Source of the DNA: Desulfosudis oleivorans Hxd3
GTDB lineage: Bacteria > Desulfobacterota > Desulfobacteria > Desulfobacterales > Desulfosudaceae
Reading direction: 5' to 3'
Length of the DNA: 64,000 nt
Assembly: GCF_000018405.1 (NCBI RefSeq)
Contig: NC_009943.1
Location: 1-64,000, forward strand
The notes under the pieces were generated by a model. It ran no database searches, was not told where the DNA came from, and was given only the letters and a program-made list of their open reading frames with translations. Below are positions 42,966 to 51,700 of the stretch, in pieces. Position 1 is the stretch's first letter. The number at the start of each line of letters is the position of its first letter. Made by a program: the position numbers and the translations under genes.

Positions 42966-43844
42966 ATGAAAAAAAGAGCGTATCTTATCGGTATGGTGGC
43001 CGCGATGTTTCTGCTGGCGCCCGTCTGGGGTTTCTGTCAGTGGGGTGATGCACTGGTCGAGTCCATGCCCAACGGATCGGTGAACTGGTCTACCGGCATT
43101 ATTCAGGCCAAAGGCATCGGCGCTCCGCCGGAAAGTTTTTACGGCAAGCCCCAGGCCCGGCCCATGGCCATGCGGGCGGCCCAGCTGGACGCCTACCGCA
43201 ACCTGCTGGAAATCACCCAGGGCGTGCGGGTCAACAGCACCACGCTGGTAAAAAACTATGTCACGGAAAACGATATCATCATGACCAAGGTGGATGGCCT
43301 GGTCAAGGGCGCCCAGGTGACAAACACCGAATACATGTCAGACGGCACCGTTGAGGTGACCCTGCAGATGAGTTTAAACGGCGACCTGGCCCGGGTTGTT
43401 CTGCCGCCGGAAGTGGGCAGCCAGGAGCCCATGCCGCCGGCCGCGCCGGAGATGATGCCCCCCCAGGAGGCCCCCGCCCCCGCGCCGGAAACCCCTGCTC
43501 CGGCTGTTTACACCGGCCTGGTGGTGGACGCCAAGGGCTTGGGCGCAAAACCGGCCATGGCACCCAAAATCCTGGATTCAGAGGGCCGGGAAGTCTATGG
43601 CTCGGCCTATGTCAGCCGGGAGTATGCCGTGTCCCAGGGCATGAGCGGATATGCCAAGCAGCTTGAATCGGCCACGGCCAACCAGCGGGTGACCGACAAT
43701 CCCCTGGTGGTCAAGGGTGTAAAAACGGAGGGACCGGGACAGTGCGACATCGTGATCAGCAGCGCCGATGCCGAGATGCTGAAAAGCGCGGCGGAAAACC
43801 TGTCGTTTCTTGAAAAGTGCCGGGTCATGATTGTTGTGGATTAA
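42966..43844 (+). CDS. LPP20-like exported protein
   Basis: 292 aa from ATG 42966 with AGGAGG ribosome site. Signal peptide (MKKRAYLIGMVAAMFLLAPVWGF). LPP20-family region QARPMAMRAAQLDAYRNLLEITQGVRVNSTTLVKNYVTENDIIMTKVDGLVKGAQVTNTEYMSDGTVEVTLQM, a Pro/Glu/Ala-rich linker (about 160-185), then a second domain ending in SFLEKCRVMIVVD. Predicted outer-membrane or periplasmic. Function unknown. It starts a co-directional trio with the TPR lipoprotein and FecR protein. Confidence 0.75.
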   Translation: MKKRAYLIGMVAAMFLLAPVWGFCQWGDALVESMPNGSVNWSTGIIQAKGIGAPPESFYGKPQARPMAMRAAQLDAYRNLLEITQGVRVNSTTLVKNYVTENDIIMTKVDGLVKGAQVTNTEYMSDGTVEVTLQMSLNGDLARVVLPPEVGSQEPMPPAAPEMMPPQEAPAPAPETPAPAVYTGLVVDAKGLGAKPAMAPKILDSEGREVYGSAYVSREYAVSQGMSGYAKQLESATANQRVTDNPLVVKGVKTEGPGQCDIVISSADAEMLKSAAENLSFLEKCRVMIVVD

Positions 43845-43904
43845 GACCACCCGCGCTGTATGGCGCATTACCCGGACGTTTAATAAAAACTGGAGGAAAA
43901 CCCC

Positions 43905-45068
43905 ATGCGGTCAAAAACCTTTCTTTACTTTATGGCGCTTTTCGGCCTGGTATTTTTGTTTGCCTGCGGCCCCAAGGCAGTTGCGCCGGAAGCCCAGATG
44001 GACACACCGGAACACCATGTGACCAACGGCAACAAGTTTCTGAAGGCCGACAAGCTGGATGAAGCCTTTACCGCCTTTACCCGGGCGACCCAGCTGGACC
44101 CCAAATACGCGCCGGCCTATGTGGGCCTGGGGCTGGTCCACGGCAAACAGGGAATCTTTGACAAGGCATTTGACGCCATGAAACAGGCGGCCCGCTTTGC
44201 CAAAACCGACGCCCAGCACGCCGAAACCAGTGTGGGTTACATCCGCCTGTACACCATGGGCGGCCCGGCAGTGGAAGAGAACTGGCTCAACAAGGCCGGC
44301 AACCATTTTGAGCGGGCCCACAAGCTGGCGCCCCGGGACCCGGCCCCCTATTTTTACATGGGCATGGCCTATCGCAACGCCTATCGTTTTTCAGATGCCG
44401 CCGGCATGTTCAAGGCGGTGCTGGACCTGGACAAAGACTTTGTGGAAGCCGCGGACCGGGAGTATGCGGTGATGCAGCGCATCGAACGGGCCATGCCCGG
44501 CACCTCGGTGGGCAAGAAGATCGCCCTGCTGGAGGCCATCACCCGGGCCGACGTGGCCGCGCTTTTTATCGAAGAGCTGAAGGTGGACGAGCTGTTTGAA
44601 AAAAATACACCCAAAACCTTTGACACCGCCTTCAAGGCCCCGGGCGCCGCTTTTAAAACCGGCGAGTATGTCAAGGCGCCGGCTGTCACCGACATTGACA
44701 ACCATGTGCTGCGCCAGGATATTGAAGCGGTGGTACGCCTTCAGATCAAGGGCCTGCAGCCGGGTCCGGATCACACGTTTGAACCGGACAAGTATATCAC
44801 CCGGGCCGAGTTCGCCATGATGATCGAAGATATCCTGATCAAGATCACCGGAGACAACTCGCTGGCCACCCGGTTTATCGGCACCGAGTCCCCTTTTCCC
44901 GACCTGCGCAGCGATCTTGCCTTTTTCAACGCGGCCATGGTGTGCGTCACCCGGAATATCATGGAGACCGTTGACACCGCCACCGGCGAATTCCGTCCCC
45001 AGGGGATGGTCTCGGGCGCGGACGCCCTGCTGAGCATTCGGCAGATGAAGGTGCAGCTTAACAAATAG
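43905..45068 (+). CDS. TPR lipoprotein with SLH-like C-terminus
   Basis: 387 aa. Lipoprotein signal MRSKTFLYFMALFGLVFLFAC, Cys at 21. Two or three tetratricopeptide repeats (VTNGNKFLKADKLDEAFTAFTRATQLDPKYAPAYVGLGLVHGKQG and APYFYMGMAYRNAYRFSDAAGMFKAVLDLDKDFVEAAD). C-terminal KYITRAEFAMMIEDILIK...FPDLRSDLAFFNAAMVCVTRNIMET resembles one or two S-layer homology motifs. Ribosome site GGAGGA. Probably an outer-membrane or cell-surface scaffold. The FecR protein gene follows at 27 bp. Confidence 0.75.
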   Translation: MRSKTFLYFMALFGLVFLFACGPKAVAPEAQMDTPEHHVTNGNKFLKADKLDEAFTAFTRATQLDPKYAPAYVGLGLVHGKQGIFDKAFDAMKQAARFAKTDAQHAETSVGYIRLYTMGGPAVEENWLNKAGNHFERAHKLAPRDPAPYFYMGMAYRNAYRFSDAAGMFKAVLDLDKDFVEAADREYAVMQRIERAMPGTSVGKKIALLEAITRADVAALFIEELKVDELFEKNTPKTFDTAFKAPGAAFKTGEYVKAPAVTDIDNHVLRQDIEAVVRLQIKGLQPGPDHTFEPDKYITRAEFAMMIEDILIKITGDNSLATRFIGTESPFPDLRSDLAFFNAAMVCVTRNIMETVDTATGEFRPQGMVSGADALLSIRQMKVQLNK

Positions 45069-45094
45069 GACCCTTTCGGGTCAGGAAGCATGCA

Positions 45095-45967
45095 ATGAAA
45101 CGAATGAAAATTCTTTACGGTATGGTGCTGGCCGCCTTTGTGGCCGGCCTGCTTGTCCTGCCGGTCCAGGCCGGACCCGTGGGCGTGGGCATCAGCGACG
45201 GCCCGGCTGTCATCTCCGTCCTTGACGGCAGCGCGGCCCTGGTGGACGGCCAGCAGAAGACGCTGCGCTCCCTTTCCCAGGGAGAGGCGCTGAACCAGGG
45301 AGACCGGATTCGAGTCGGCGATCAATCCAGGATTGAACTCCGGCTGCCGGACGGCAGTTTCGTGCGGTTTGACAGCAACAGCGTGTTTGAACTCAAGGCC
45401 ATGGCCGTGGACTCCCGGGACAACCGGCGGGACATCAACGTAAACGTTGTGTTCGGCAAAATCTGGGCCTCGGTTTCCAAGTGGGTCTCCGGCAGCAGCC
45501 GGTTTGATGTCTCCATGAAAACCACCACCGCTGGTGTGCGGGGCACGGCCTACCGCGTCAACGTGAACAGCGACGACTCGGCCGTTGTCAAGGTGTATGA
45601 CGGCACCGTGGAGGTCAAGGGGGCCACCGGCGAAGAGGCTTCGGCCCCGCAGGCGGCGGGCGCGCCCGCCGCGCTTTCCGCGCCCCGGCCCGTGGCCGGC
45701 CCCACCCCGGTGGCAGGCCCCCATCCGGTTTCCATGGAACAGTGGGTTTACACCCTGAAAGCCATGCAGCAGATCGTCATTCGGCCCGACGGCACCGCCA
45801 CCCCGCCCTTCCGCTTTTCCTACGAGGCGGACCGAAACGACTGGGTGGAGTGGAACCGTCAGCGGGACACGGCTGTCGGCATGCCGGTGCCTGAACCGCC
45901 CGCCGCGGATGCCGCCCCGGTTGAGTACACACCCTCTCCGGCCGTGCCTGAATCCAATCAGCCTTAG
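45095..45967 (+). CDS. FecR-domain exported protein
   Basis: 290 aa. Signal peptide (MKRMKILYGMVLAAFVAGLLVLPVQA), FecR domain (LNQGDRIRVGDQSRIELRLPDGSFVRFDSNSVFELKAM...RFDVSMKTTTAGVRGTAYRV...VVKVYDGTVEVKG), then a Pro/Ala-rich tail. FecR proteins detect extracytoplasmic cues and work with CHASE2 enzymes; the CHASE2 cyclase is upstream in the same cluster. Ribosome site AGGAAG. Confidence 0.85.
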   Translation: MKRMKILYGMVLAAFVAGLLVLPVQAGPVGVGISDGPAVISVLDGSAALVDGQQKTLRSLSQGEALNQGDRIRVGDQSRIELRLPDGSFVRFDSNSVFELKAMAVDSRDNRRDINVNVVFGKIWASVSKWVSGSSRFDVSMKTTTAGVRGTAYRVNVNSDDSAVVKVYDGTVEVKGATGEEASAPQAAGAPAALSAPRPVAGPTPVAGPHPVSMEQWVYTLKAMQQIVIRPDGTATPPFRFSYEADRNDWVEWNRQRDTAVGMPVPEPPAADAAPVEYTPSPAVPESNQP

Positions 45968-46087
45968 CATACAGGGGGCATGAGGCCTTTTGCTTCATGT
46001 CCCCTGCCCCTGATTCCAGGCTTTTCCGGGTTTCATGGTCAGCTTCTCCAACCATCCCCGGCGTAAAACCAGGCCGAGCATCCTCAT

Positions 46088-46114
46088 AATAAGGAGGGAG
46101 CAGCCCTCCTTATT
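46088..46114 (+). terminator. terminator-like hairpin after the FecR gene
   Basis: Perfect 11-bp stem AATAAGGAGGG / CCCTCCTTATT with AGCAG loop, followed by CTGTTT. Ends 24 bp before the next gene. It may stop the FecR cluster transcript, or act as a leader for the nitroreductase operon since its arms contain a ribosome-site-like AAGGAGG. Confidence 0.55.
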
Positions 46115-46137
46115 CTGTTTATTAAGGAACCGTCACC

Positions 46138-46875
46138 ATGTCTGAAAAGAAAACGCCGGACAGGCCGGACCTGAGCCGGTGGACCCCGGTGGAGGAGGTA
46201 ATTTTCAAACGGCGCAGCATTCGGGCCTTTAAAAAAGAGCCCCTGCCGGACTTCATGATCCGCCGCATCCTGGAGGCCGGCCGCTTTGCCCCGTCCGCCG
46301 GCAACGCCCAGCCATGGAAATTCATCGTTGTCAAAAACGCCGACATCCTCGCTGCAATGGAAAAGGACGCCGTCCGAATCACGAAACTGCTGATGTGGTT
46401 TCTCGACTACAACCGCACACCGTTGCGGCACCTGCTTTTAAAACCCTGGGTCAAACTGATCATTCGCGCCAACCATAACGAGCTGCACCCGGTGCCCATG
46501 GGCCTGATGCGTTCCATTGCCAACGGCGAATGCCCGGTATTTCACCATGCCCCCACCCTGATCCTGCTGCTGGAGGACCGGCGGGGGGTCTCCTGCCCGC
46601 CCACGGATATCGGCATCTGCGGCCAGAACATGGTGCTGGCGGCCCACAGCATGGGTGCCGGCACCTGCTGGATCGGTCTGATCAAGCTGCTGATGTATCT
46701 TCCCAAATGGAAAAAATTCTTCGGCGTGACGTACCCCTACCGGCTTAACGACTGCATTGCCGTGGGGTGGCCCAAAGTCCAGGCCGACGGCCATGTTCCC
46801 AGGGAAAAGCAGGTGGTGCGGTGGTTTGTCGACGGCATGAATATGCCGCCCAGAATTGAAGAACAGGGGGAGTGA
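46138..46875 (+). CDS. nitroreductase-family flavoprotein
   Basis: 245 aa. FMN-binding motifs FKRRSIRAFKKEPLPDFMIRRILEAGRFAPSAGNAQPWKFIVV and the later TDIGICGQNMVLAAHSMGAGTCWIG. Ribosome site AAGGAA. First gene of the operon with the ferredoxin-acyl-CoA ligase (1 bp apart) and acyl-CoA dehydrogenase; a role in NAD(P)H/ferredoxin redox of an acyl-CoA pathway is possible, but family members vary widely. Confidence 0.88.
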   Translation: MSEKKTPDRPDLSRWTPVEEVIFKRRSIRAFKKEPLPDFMIRRILEAGRFAPSAGNAQPWKFIVVKNADILAAMEKDAVRITKLLMWFLDYNRTPLRHLLLKPWVKLIIRANHNELHPVPMGLMRSIANGECPVFHHAPTLILLLEDRRGVSCPPTDIGICGQNMVLAAHSMGAGTCWIGLIKLLMYLPKWKKFFGVTYPYRLNDCIAVGWPKVQADGHVPREKQVVRWFVDGMNMPPRIEEQGE

Positions 46876-46876
46876 C

Positions 46877-49003
46877 ATGACGACACAACCCGGCGTAAAA
46901 CCCTGGACAAAAATTCCCGACTATTTTGATGCCGCGGAAATGACCACCGGCATTCTTGCCTTTAATGAAGAAACCTGCAGGCGGTGCGGCATCTGCTCTT
47001 TTATCTGCCCGGCCCGGTCCATCAAAAGCGACCGGGGGCCCATGAAATGGAAGGAAGGCATGCCGTGGCTGGCCACGGTGGCGCCCGATGTTACCAACTG
47101 CATTGCCTGCGGCTGCTGCCTGGCCGCCTGTCCGGAGGGGGCCATCACCATCGAACGGTGGTTTAATCCCGGATACTTTTATCAGCGACTCTCCCAGACC
47201 AGCGACCTGGTCTATCCCAAGTGCTACCTTTCGACAGACCCCGCGCCGGCGGACACGTGGCCCGCGCCGGACCCGGACATGCTTTCTCCCCGGTACGGTT
47301 CCCGGGAAAAGTGGGGCATGCGGGCCAACCGTCTCCGTATGACCGGCAACGTGATTTTGGGCGGTTCCCGGTTTTTTTTAAACGAGGCCCTTCGCGGCCG
47401 GCTGTTTTCGACGGTAAACGGCTTTTTATCCAAAACCCCGTCTGACATCTCCTGGACTGACCTGCTGGAGGAAAACGCCCGCCGGGTGCCGGACAAACCC
47501 TTTCTGGTGTATCAAAACGAGTCGTACACCTACCGCCAGGTCGATGAACAGGCCAACCGGATGGCCCGGTTTCTTCTTGCTTTGGGCGGTGGCCAGGGGT
47601 CCGGCGTGGGCATTCTGATGCGCAATTCCCCCCGGTTTCTGGATATTTTTTTCGGCGCCCAGAAGATCGGCATGTACGTGGTGCCCATCAACCCGGAGCT
47701 CAAGGGTGACGGCCTTGCCTACATCATCAACCACAGTGACATCGACCTGCTGGTGGCCGACGCCGAACTGGCAGACGCGGTCCGGTCGGTTGCGGACCGT
47801 TTTGAACAGCGCAAAAAAATCATTGTCAACGACATCGAAGCCGAGGCCCGGGGAATGGCCGTTCCCGAAACCATGGACCGGCTGAGCCGGGCCTATGCCG
47901 ATTTTTCGCCCCAACACCCGGGCACCGGTTATCGGCCGGAAGACATCTGCATGATCATGTACACCTCCGGCACCACCGGTCCGCCCAAGGGGGTTGTGTA
48001 TCGCTACAACAAAACCTCGGTCCGGCTGATGTGCCTGGCGGCTCACCTGATGCTCAGGCCGAGCGACACCTACTATACGCCCTATGCCCTTTGCCACGGC
48101 AACGCGCTGCTGGCCACCACCACCATGACCATGGGGGTTCGGGCCACCATGGCCCTGGCAAGAAAATTTTCCGCCAGCCGCTTCTGGGAGGATGTGCGCC
48201 GGCACCGGGCCACGGTATTCAACACCATCGGCTCGATCATTCCCATTCTCATGAAACAGCCGGAAAAGCCCGATGATGCCGACAATCATGTCCGGTTTGT
48301 CACCTCCTCCGGGTGTCCGCCGGAGATGTGGGGGCCGTTTGAAAAACGGTTCGGGGTCAAGCTTTACGAGGCCTACGGCGCCATTGACGGCGGCGGCAAA
48401 GGCATCTTCAACTTCGGCACGGCACCGGCCGGCTCCCTGGGCCGGATTCCCCGGGTGGTAAACTACCGGCTGGTGGACGACAGGGGCCGGGACGTGCCTG
48501 TCGGTGTGCCGGGTGAACTGCTCTTTGAGGCAAAAAAGACATCCGGCCGGGTGGAGTATTACAAAAACCCGGCAGCCAGCCGGAAAAAATCCGGTGACGG
48601 GTGGCTGCATACCGGGGACCTGGTAAAACAGGACATCAACGGGTTTCTTTATTTTGTGGGCCGCAACACCGAATCCATGCGAAAGGGAGGGGAAAACGTC
48701 TCCGCCTATGAAGTGGAGCAGGTGATCATGGACCATCCGGCCGTTGAGGAAGCGGCGGTCTATGCCGTGCCCTCGGACCTGGCCGAAGACGACATTCTGG
48801 CCGCTGTCCGCCTGGTGGCAACCAAAACCCTGACCCCTGAAGACCTGATCGCCTTTCTTTCCGACAGGCTGGCCCGGTTTGCCGTTCCCCGGTATATCCG
48901 GTTTATGGATGAATTTCCCAAGACCAGCTCCCACCGGATCATCAAGGGCGTGCTGGAAAAAGAGGGCATCACGGACGACACGTTTGACGCGCAACAGGCA
49001 TAG
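46877..49003 (+). CDS. acyl-CoA ligase with fused N-terminal 2x[4Fe-4S] ferredoxin domain
   Basis: 708 aa from ATG 46877. Residues about 35-100 carry two Cys motifs, CRRCGICSFICP and CIACGCCLAACP, for two [4Fe-4S] clusters. A ligase domain follows from about 190: MYTSGTTGPPKGVVYRY (ATP/AMP binding), YEAYGAIDGGGKG, GWLHTGDLVKQD and RKGGENVSAYEVEQVI, with C-terminal SSHRIIKGVLEKE providing the catalytic Lys. A ligase forming an acyl-CoA; the ferredoxin half suggests electron transfer is linked to activation, or links it to the acyl-CoA dehydrogenase. Operon: nitroreductase - this - acyl-CoA dehydrogenase. Confidence 0.9.
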   Translation: MTTQPGVKPWTKIPDYFDAAEMTTGILAFNEETCRRCGICSFICPARSIKSDRGPMKWKEGMPWLATVAPDVTNCIACGCCLAACPEGAITIERWFNPGYFYQRLSQTSDLVYPKCYLSTDPAPADTWPAPDPDMLSPRYGSREKWGMRANRLRMTGNVILGGSRFFLNEALRGRLFSTVNGFLSKTPSDISWTDLLEENARRVPDKPFLVYQNESYTYRQVDEQANRMARFLLALGGGQGSGVGILMRNSPRFLDIFFGAQKIGMYVVPINPELKGDGLAYIINHSDIDLLVADAELADAVRSVADRFEQRKKIIVNDIEAEARGMAVPETMDRLSRAYADFSPQHPGTGYRPEDICMIMYTSGTTGPPKGVVYRYNKTSVRLMCLAAHLMLRPSDTYYTPYALCHGNALLATTTMTMGVRATMALARKFSASRFWEDVRRHRATVFNTIGSIIPILMKQPEKPDDADNHVRFVTSSGCPPEMWGPFEKRFGVKLYEAYGAIDGGGKGIFNFGTAPAGSLGRIPRVVNYRLVDDRGRDVPVGVPGELLFEAKKTSGRVEYYKNPAASRKKSGDGWLHTGDLVKQDINGFLYFVGRNTESMRKGGENVSAYEVEQVIMDHPAVEEAAVYAVPSDLAEDDILAAVRLVATKTLTPEDLIAFLSDRLARFAVPRYIRFMDEFPKTSSHRIIKGVLEKEGITDDTFDAQQA

Positions 49004-49046
49004 CCGGCCTTTTTTGCGGCATGCCGTTCCTGCAACGGGAGGCTTC

Positions 49047-50552
49047 ATGATATCACGCGGGGAAAAAGTTTTTCGGCTCGGCCAGAGACCTGCCTTTGAC
49101 GACATGCTTATCGGCCTGAGCGCGGCGCCCAAAATTCCGGCCGGCCTGGTCCGGGAAACGCGGGAGGTGGTGGCCCTGGCCCGAAAGTTCAACGACGAAG
49201 TGGTCCGGCCCTATACCGCGGAGCTGGACCTGAAGATGCACGCCGACCCGAACTTTATTCCCTACGAATTTGTCTCTAAGGCCAATGAATGGGGATTTTA
49301 CACGATGTGGATTCCCCGCATCTTTGGCGGCAGGGGATACAACATGCCCAGCATGTCGGTCTTTGTGGAGGAGATCGGCTCGGCCTGCCTGGCCATGGCC
49401 AACCTCATCGGCGTGCACTACCTGGGGGTGGCCACGCTCTGCGCCGCCTGGAACGCGGCCATGATCAACCGGCTCTGCCGGGACGTGGCCGCCGGTGAAA
49501 AAAACGGGGTTCCCTGCCTGATCTCCCTGGCCATCACCGAGCCCGGGGCGGGCACCGACGTGGAGGAGGTGGACCTGGTGGACCGGGCCAACCTCTCCTG
49601 CCTGGCCCGGCGGGTGGAGGGCGGATACATGGTCAACGGCACCAAGATATTTATTTCCAACGGCCATATCTCCACCTGGCACATGCTCATCACCTACACC
49701 GACCTGGAAAAGCCGTCTGAAAACACGGTGATGCTGGCCGTCAAAACCGGAGACAAGGGGTTTTCCTTTGGCCGCATGGAACACAAGCTGGGGCAGAAAG
49801 GGTGCCCGGCCAGCGAACTGGTTTTCAAGGACTGCTTTATTCCCGATGACCGGGTCTGCTTCGGCTGGGACCTGGCCGGCCCACGGCCGAGGCGGGACCG
49901 AAGGGCCGCCACCATGCAAGTCATTGATTTCGTGGTGTCCGCCACCCGGGCCGGTGTGGGGGCCTTTGCCACGGGTGGCGCCCGGGGGGCCTTTGAAACG
50001 GCCCTGGCCTTTGCCGCTGAAACCGAGGTCAACGGTAGCCTGCTGATCAACCACGAGTGGGCCCAGTGCATGCTGGCCGAAATGTATAAAAACGTGGTGG
50101 TGTCCCGGCTGACCTACGTGGAGGCCAACCACGCCAACGGACGGTACGGCTTTTACCGGCTGATGCAGCAGAAAATCATGTTTTACTACTTAAAATACGT
50201 GCCGGCCTTTATTGTCGAAAAAATCATATCCCCGCTTCTGGAAACACCAGGGGCGACCTGGCTGCTGCGAAAGGTGATGGCCGACGGCCAGACCGACGAG
50301 GAGCTTGAGCGCTGCTCGGGCATGGCCTCGCTTTCCAAGTTTGCCGCCTCGGACGCAGGCATACGGAACTGCCACCTGGCCCTGGAGATGATGGGCCAGG
50401 CCGGGCTGCGGCACGACCGGCGGGCTGAAAAAATCCTGCGCGACGCCAAGCTCTTGCAGATTTACGAGGGCACCAACCAGCTCAACCGGCTCAACCTGTT
50501 TAAAAACCTCATCGGCCGGGATTATCCCCAGGCAACGGTGTTCGACGAGTAG
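49047..50552 (+). CDS. acyl-CoA dehydrogenase
   Basis: 501 aa from ATG 49047 (GGGAGG site); the ORF extends upstream but starts here. FAD-binding motifs LAITEPGAGTDV, VNGTKIFISNG, a family C-terminal YEGTNQLNRLNLFKNLIG. The central insertion and extra C-terminal length (about 100 residues beyond the usual 390) mark a longer ACAD subgroup. Likely oxidises an acyl-CoA made by the neighbouring ligase. Confidence 0.93.
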   Translation: MISRGEKVFRLGQRPAFDDMLIGLSAAPKIPAGLVRETREVVALARKFNDEVVRPYTAELDLKMHADPNFIPYEFVSKANEWGFYTMWIPRIFGGRGYNMPSMSVFVEEIGSACLAMANLIGVHYLGVATLCAAWNAAMINRLCRDVAAGEKNGVPCLISLAITEPGAGTDVEEVDLVDRANLSCLARRVEGGYMVNGTKIFISNGHISTWHMLITYTDLEKPSENTVMLAVKTGDKGFSFGRMEHKLGQKGCPASELVFKDCFIPDDRVCFGWDLAGPRPRRDRRAATMQVIDFVVSATRAGVGAFATGGARGAFETALAFAAETEVNGSLLINHEWAQCMLAEMYKNVVVSRLTYVEANHANGRYGFYRLMQQKIMFYYLKYVPAFIVEKIISPLLETPGATWLLRKVMADGQTDEELERCSGMASLSKFAASDAGIRNCHLALEMMGQAGLRHDRRAEKILRDAKLLQIYEGTNQLNRLNLFKNLIGRDYPQATVFDE

Positions 50553-50586
50553 GGCCTTTGTCTCTCTTCCTGGCGGCCCGTTCCGG

Positions 50587-51435
50587 TCAGGGCCGGACCA
50601 GCATCATGTTATCAATCAGCCGGCAGGTGCCCACGCGCACGGCCAGGGCCATGAGGGCCGGCCGGTCGAGACTGTCCATGTCGTCCAGGGTGTCCGGATC
50701 ACAGATGGCCACATAATCAATGGCGGTGTCGGAAAAACCTGCTATCAGGTTCCGGGCCGCTTCGATGATGGCGGCCGCCCCTGTTTCACCGGCGGCAACC
50801 ATCTGCCGGGCCAGAACCAGGGACTTATAAAGGGAAAGGGCCGCCGGCCGCTGTTCCGGTTTAAGATAGGTGTTGCGGGAACTCATGGCAAGGCCGTCGG
50901 GTTCCCGCACAATAGGAGCGCCCATAATCTTTATGTCAAAGTTCATGTCCCGGGCCATGCGCCGGATCACGGCCAGCTGCTGAAAATCCTTTTCCCCGAA
51001 GATGGCCACATGGGGTTTGACGATATTAAACAGCTTGGCCACGACCGTGGCCACCCCCCGAAAATGGGCGGGCCGGAATATACCGCACAGGTGGTTGGGA
51101 AGGGACTCCAGCGACACATAGGTCTCATACCCCGGCTCGTAAAGACCGGTTGCTTCCGGCGCGAAAAGAACGTCCACGCCCTGGTTTTCCGCGGCCTGGG
51201 CGTCTTTCTCAAAGCTTTTTGGATAGGACGCAAAATCCTCGCCCGCGGCAAACTGGGTGGGGTTGACAAAAATGCTGAGCACCAGATGGTCCCCGTGGGC
51301 CTTGCCGGTTTCAAGCAGGGACAGATGTCCCTCATGAAGAAAGCCCATGGTGGGAACAAAGGCGATGGTTTTGCCCTGCCTGCGCATGCGGTCTGAATGG
51401 GCCTGCATGTCGGCGGCTGTTCGAAGAATGTCGAT
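50587..51435 (-). CDS. panC: pantoate-beta-alanine ligase, likely ATC start
   Basis: 282 aa if started at ATC 51435 (standard size). Motifs VPTMGFLHEGHLSL (ATP/His), FVNPTQF, FRGVATVVAKLF, GEKDFQQLAVIRRM, and MSSRNTYL. The first ATG in frame (51408) lies ten residues inside the family alignment: DILRTAADMQAHS matches the normal panC N-terminus, and the residue that aligns with Met1 is encoded by ATC, with a GAGGAGG ribosome site 5 bp before it. No ATG, GTG or TTG occurs in frame upstream before a stop at 51478-51480. See findings. Catalyses pantothenate formation. Confidence 0.92.
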   Translation of the reverse strand: MDILRTAADMQAHSDRMRRQGKTIAFVPTMGFLHEGHLSLLETGKAHGDHLVLSIFVNPTQFAAGEDFASYPKSFEKDAQAAENQGVDVLFAPEATGLYEPGYETYVSLESLPNHLCGIFRPAHFRGVATVVAKLFNIVKPHVAIFGEKDFQQLAVIRRMARDMNFDIKIMGAPIVREPDGLAMSSRNTYLKPEQRPAALSLYKSLVLARQMVAAGETGAAAIIEAARNLIAGFSDTAIDYVAICDPDTLDDMDSLDRPALMALAVRVGTCRLIDNMMLVRP

Positions 51436-51531
51436 GGCGGCCTCCTCGGATAATAAATGGTTCGTGTTGCGACGCCATTATAAAGCCATGGCCTGCGGCT
51501 GTCAAAGCAAGTGGTGTACCGGGTTTTGTGT

Positions 51532-51560
51532 TTGACTTTTGACGGGAAAAAGAATAGAAA
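51532..51560 (+). promoter_or_regulatory. candidate promoter for the LVIVD-repeat gene
   Basis: TTGACT and TAGAAA with 17 bp between, in the 265-bp gap after panC, about 140 bp before the start. Matches 5 and 4 of 6 consensus bases. Confidence 0.35.
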
Positions 51561-51700
51561 AACAGTGTTACGGTCCGCACAGGCAGCGGTCGGCCAGCCG
51601 CTGAACCGGACACAACACCGGCGGGCTTTTCGAAAACCCTCTGTTTGTATCATATCCTCAAGCCGTTTATGAAAAACCACACATCAATGGAGCCAATATC

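Noticed and set aside
47426-49192. 588-aa minus-strand frame opposite the acyl-CoA ligase
   Set aside because: Antisense shadow: no domain, low-complexity Gly/His/Pro sequence, while the plus strand encodes a complete enzyme.
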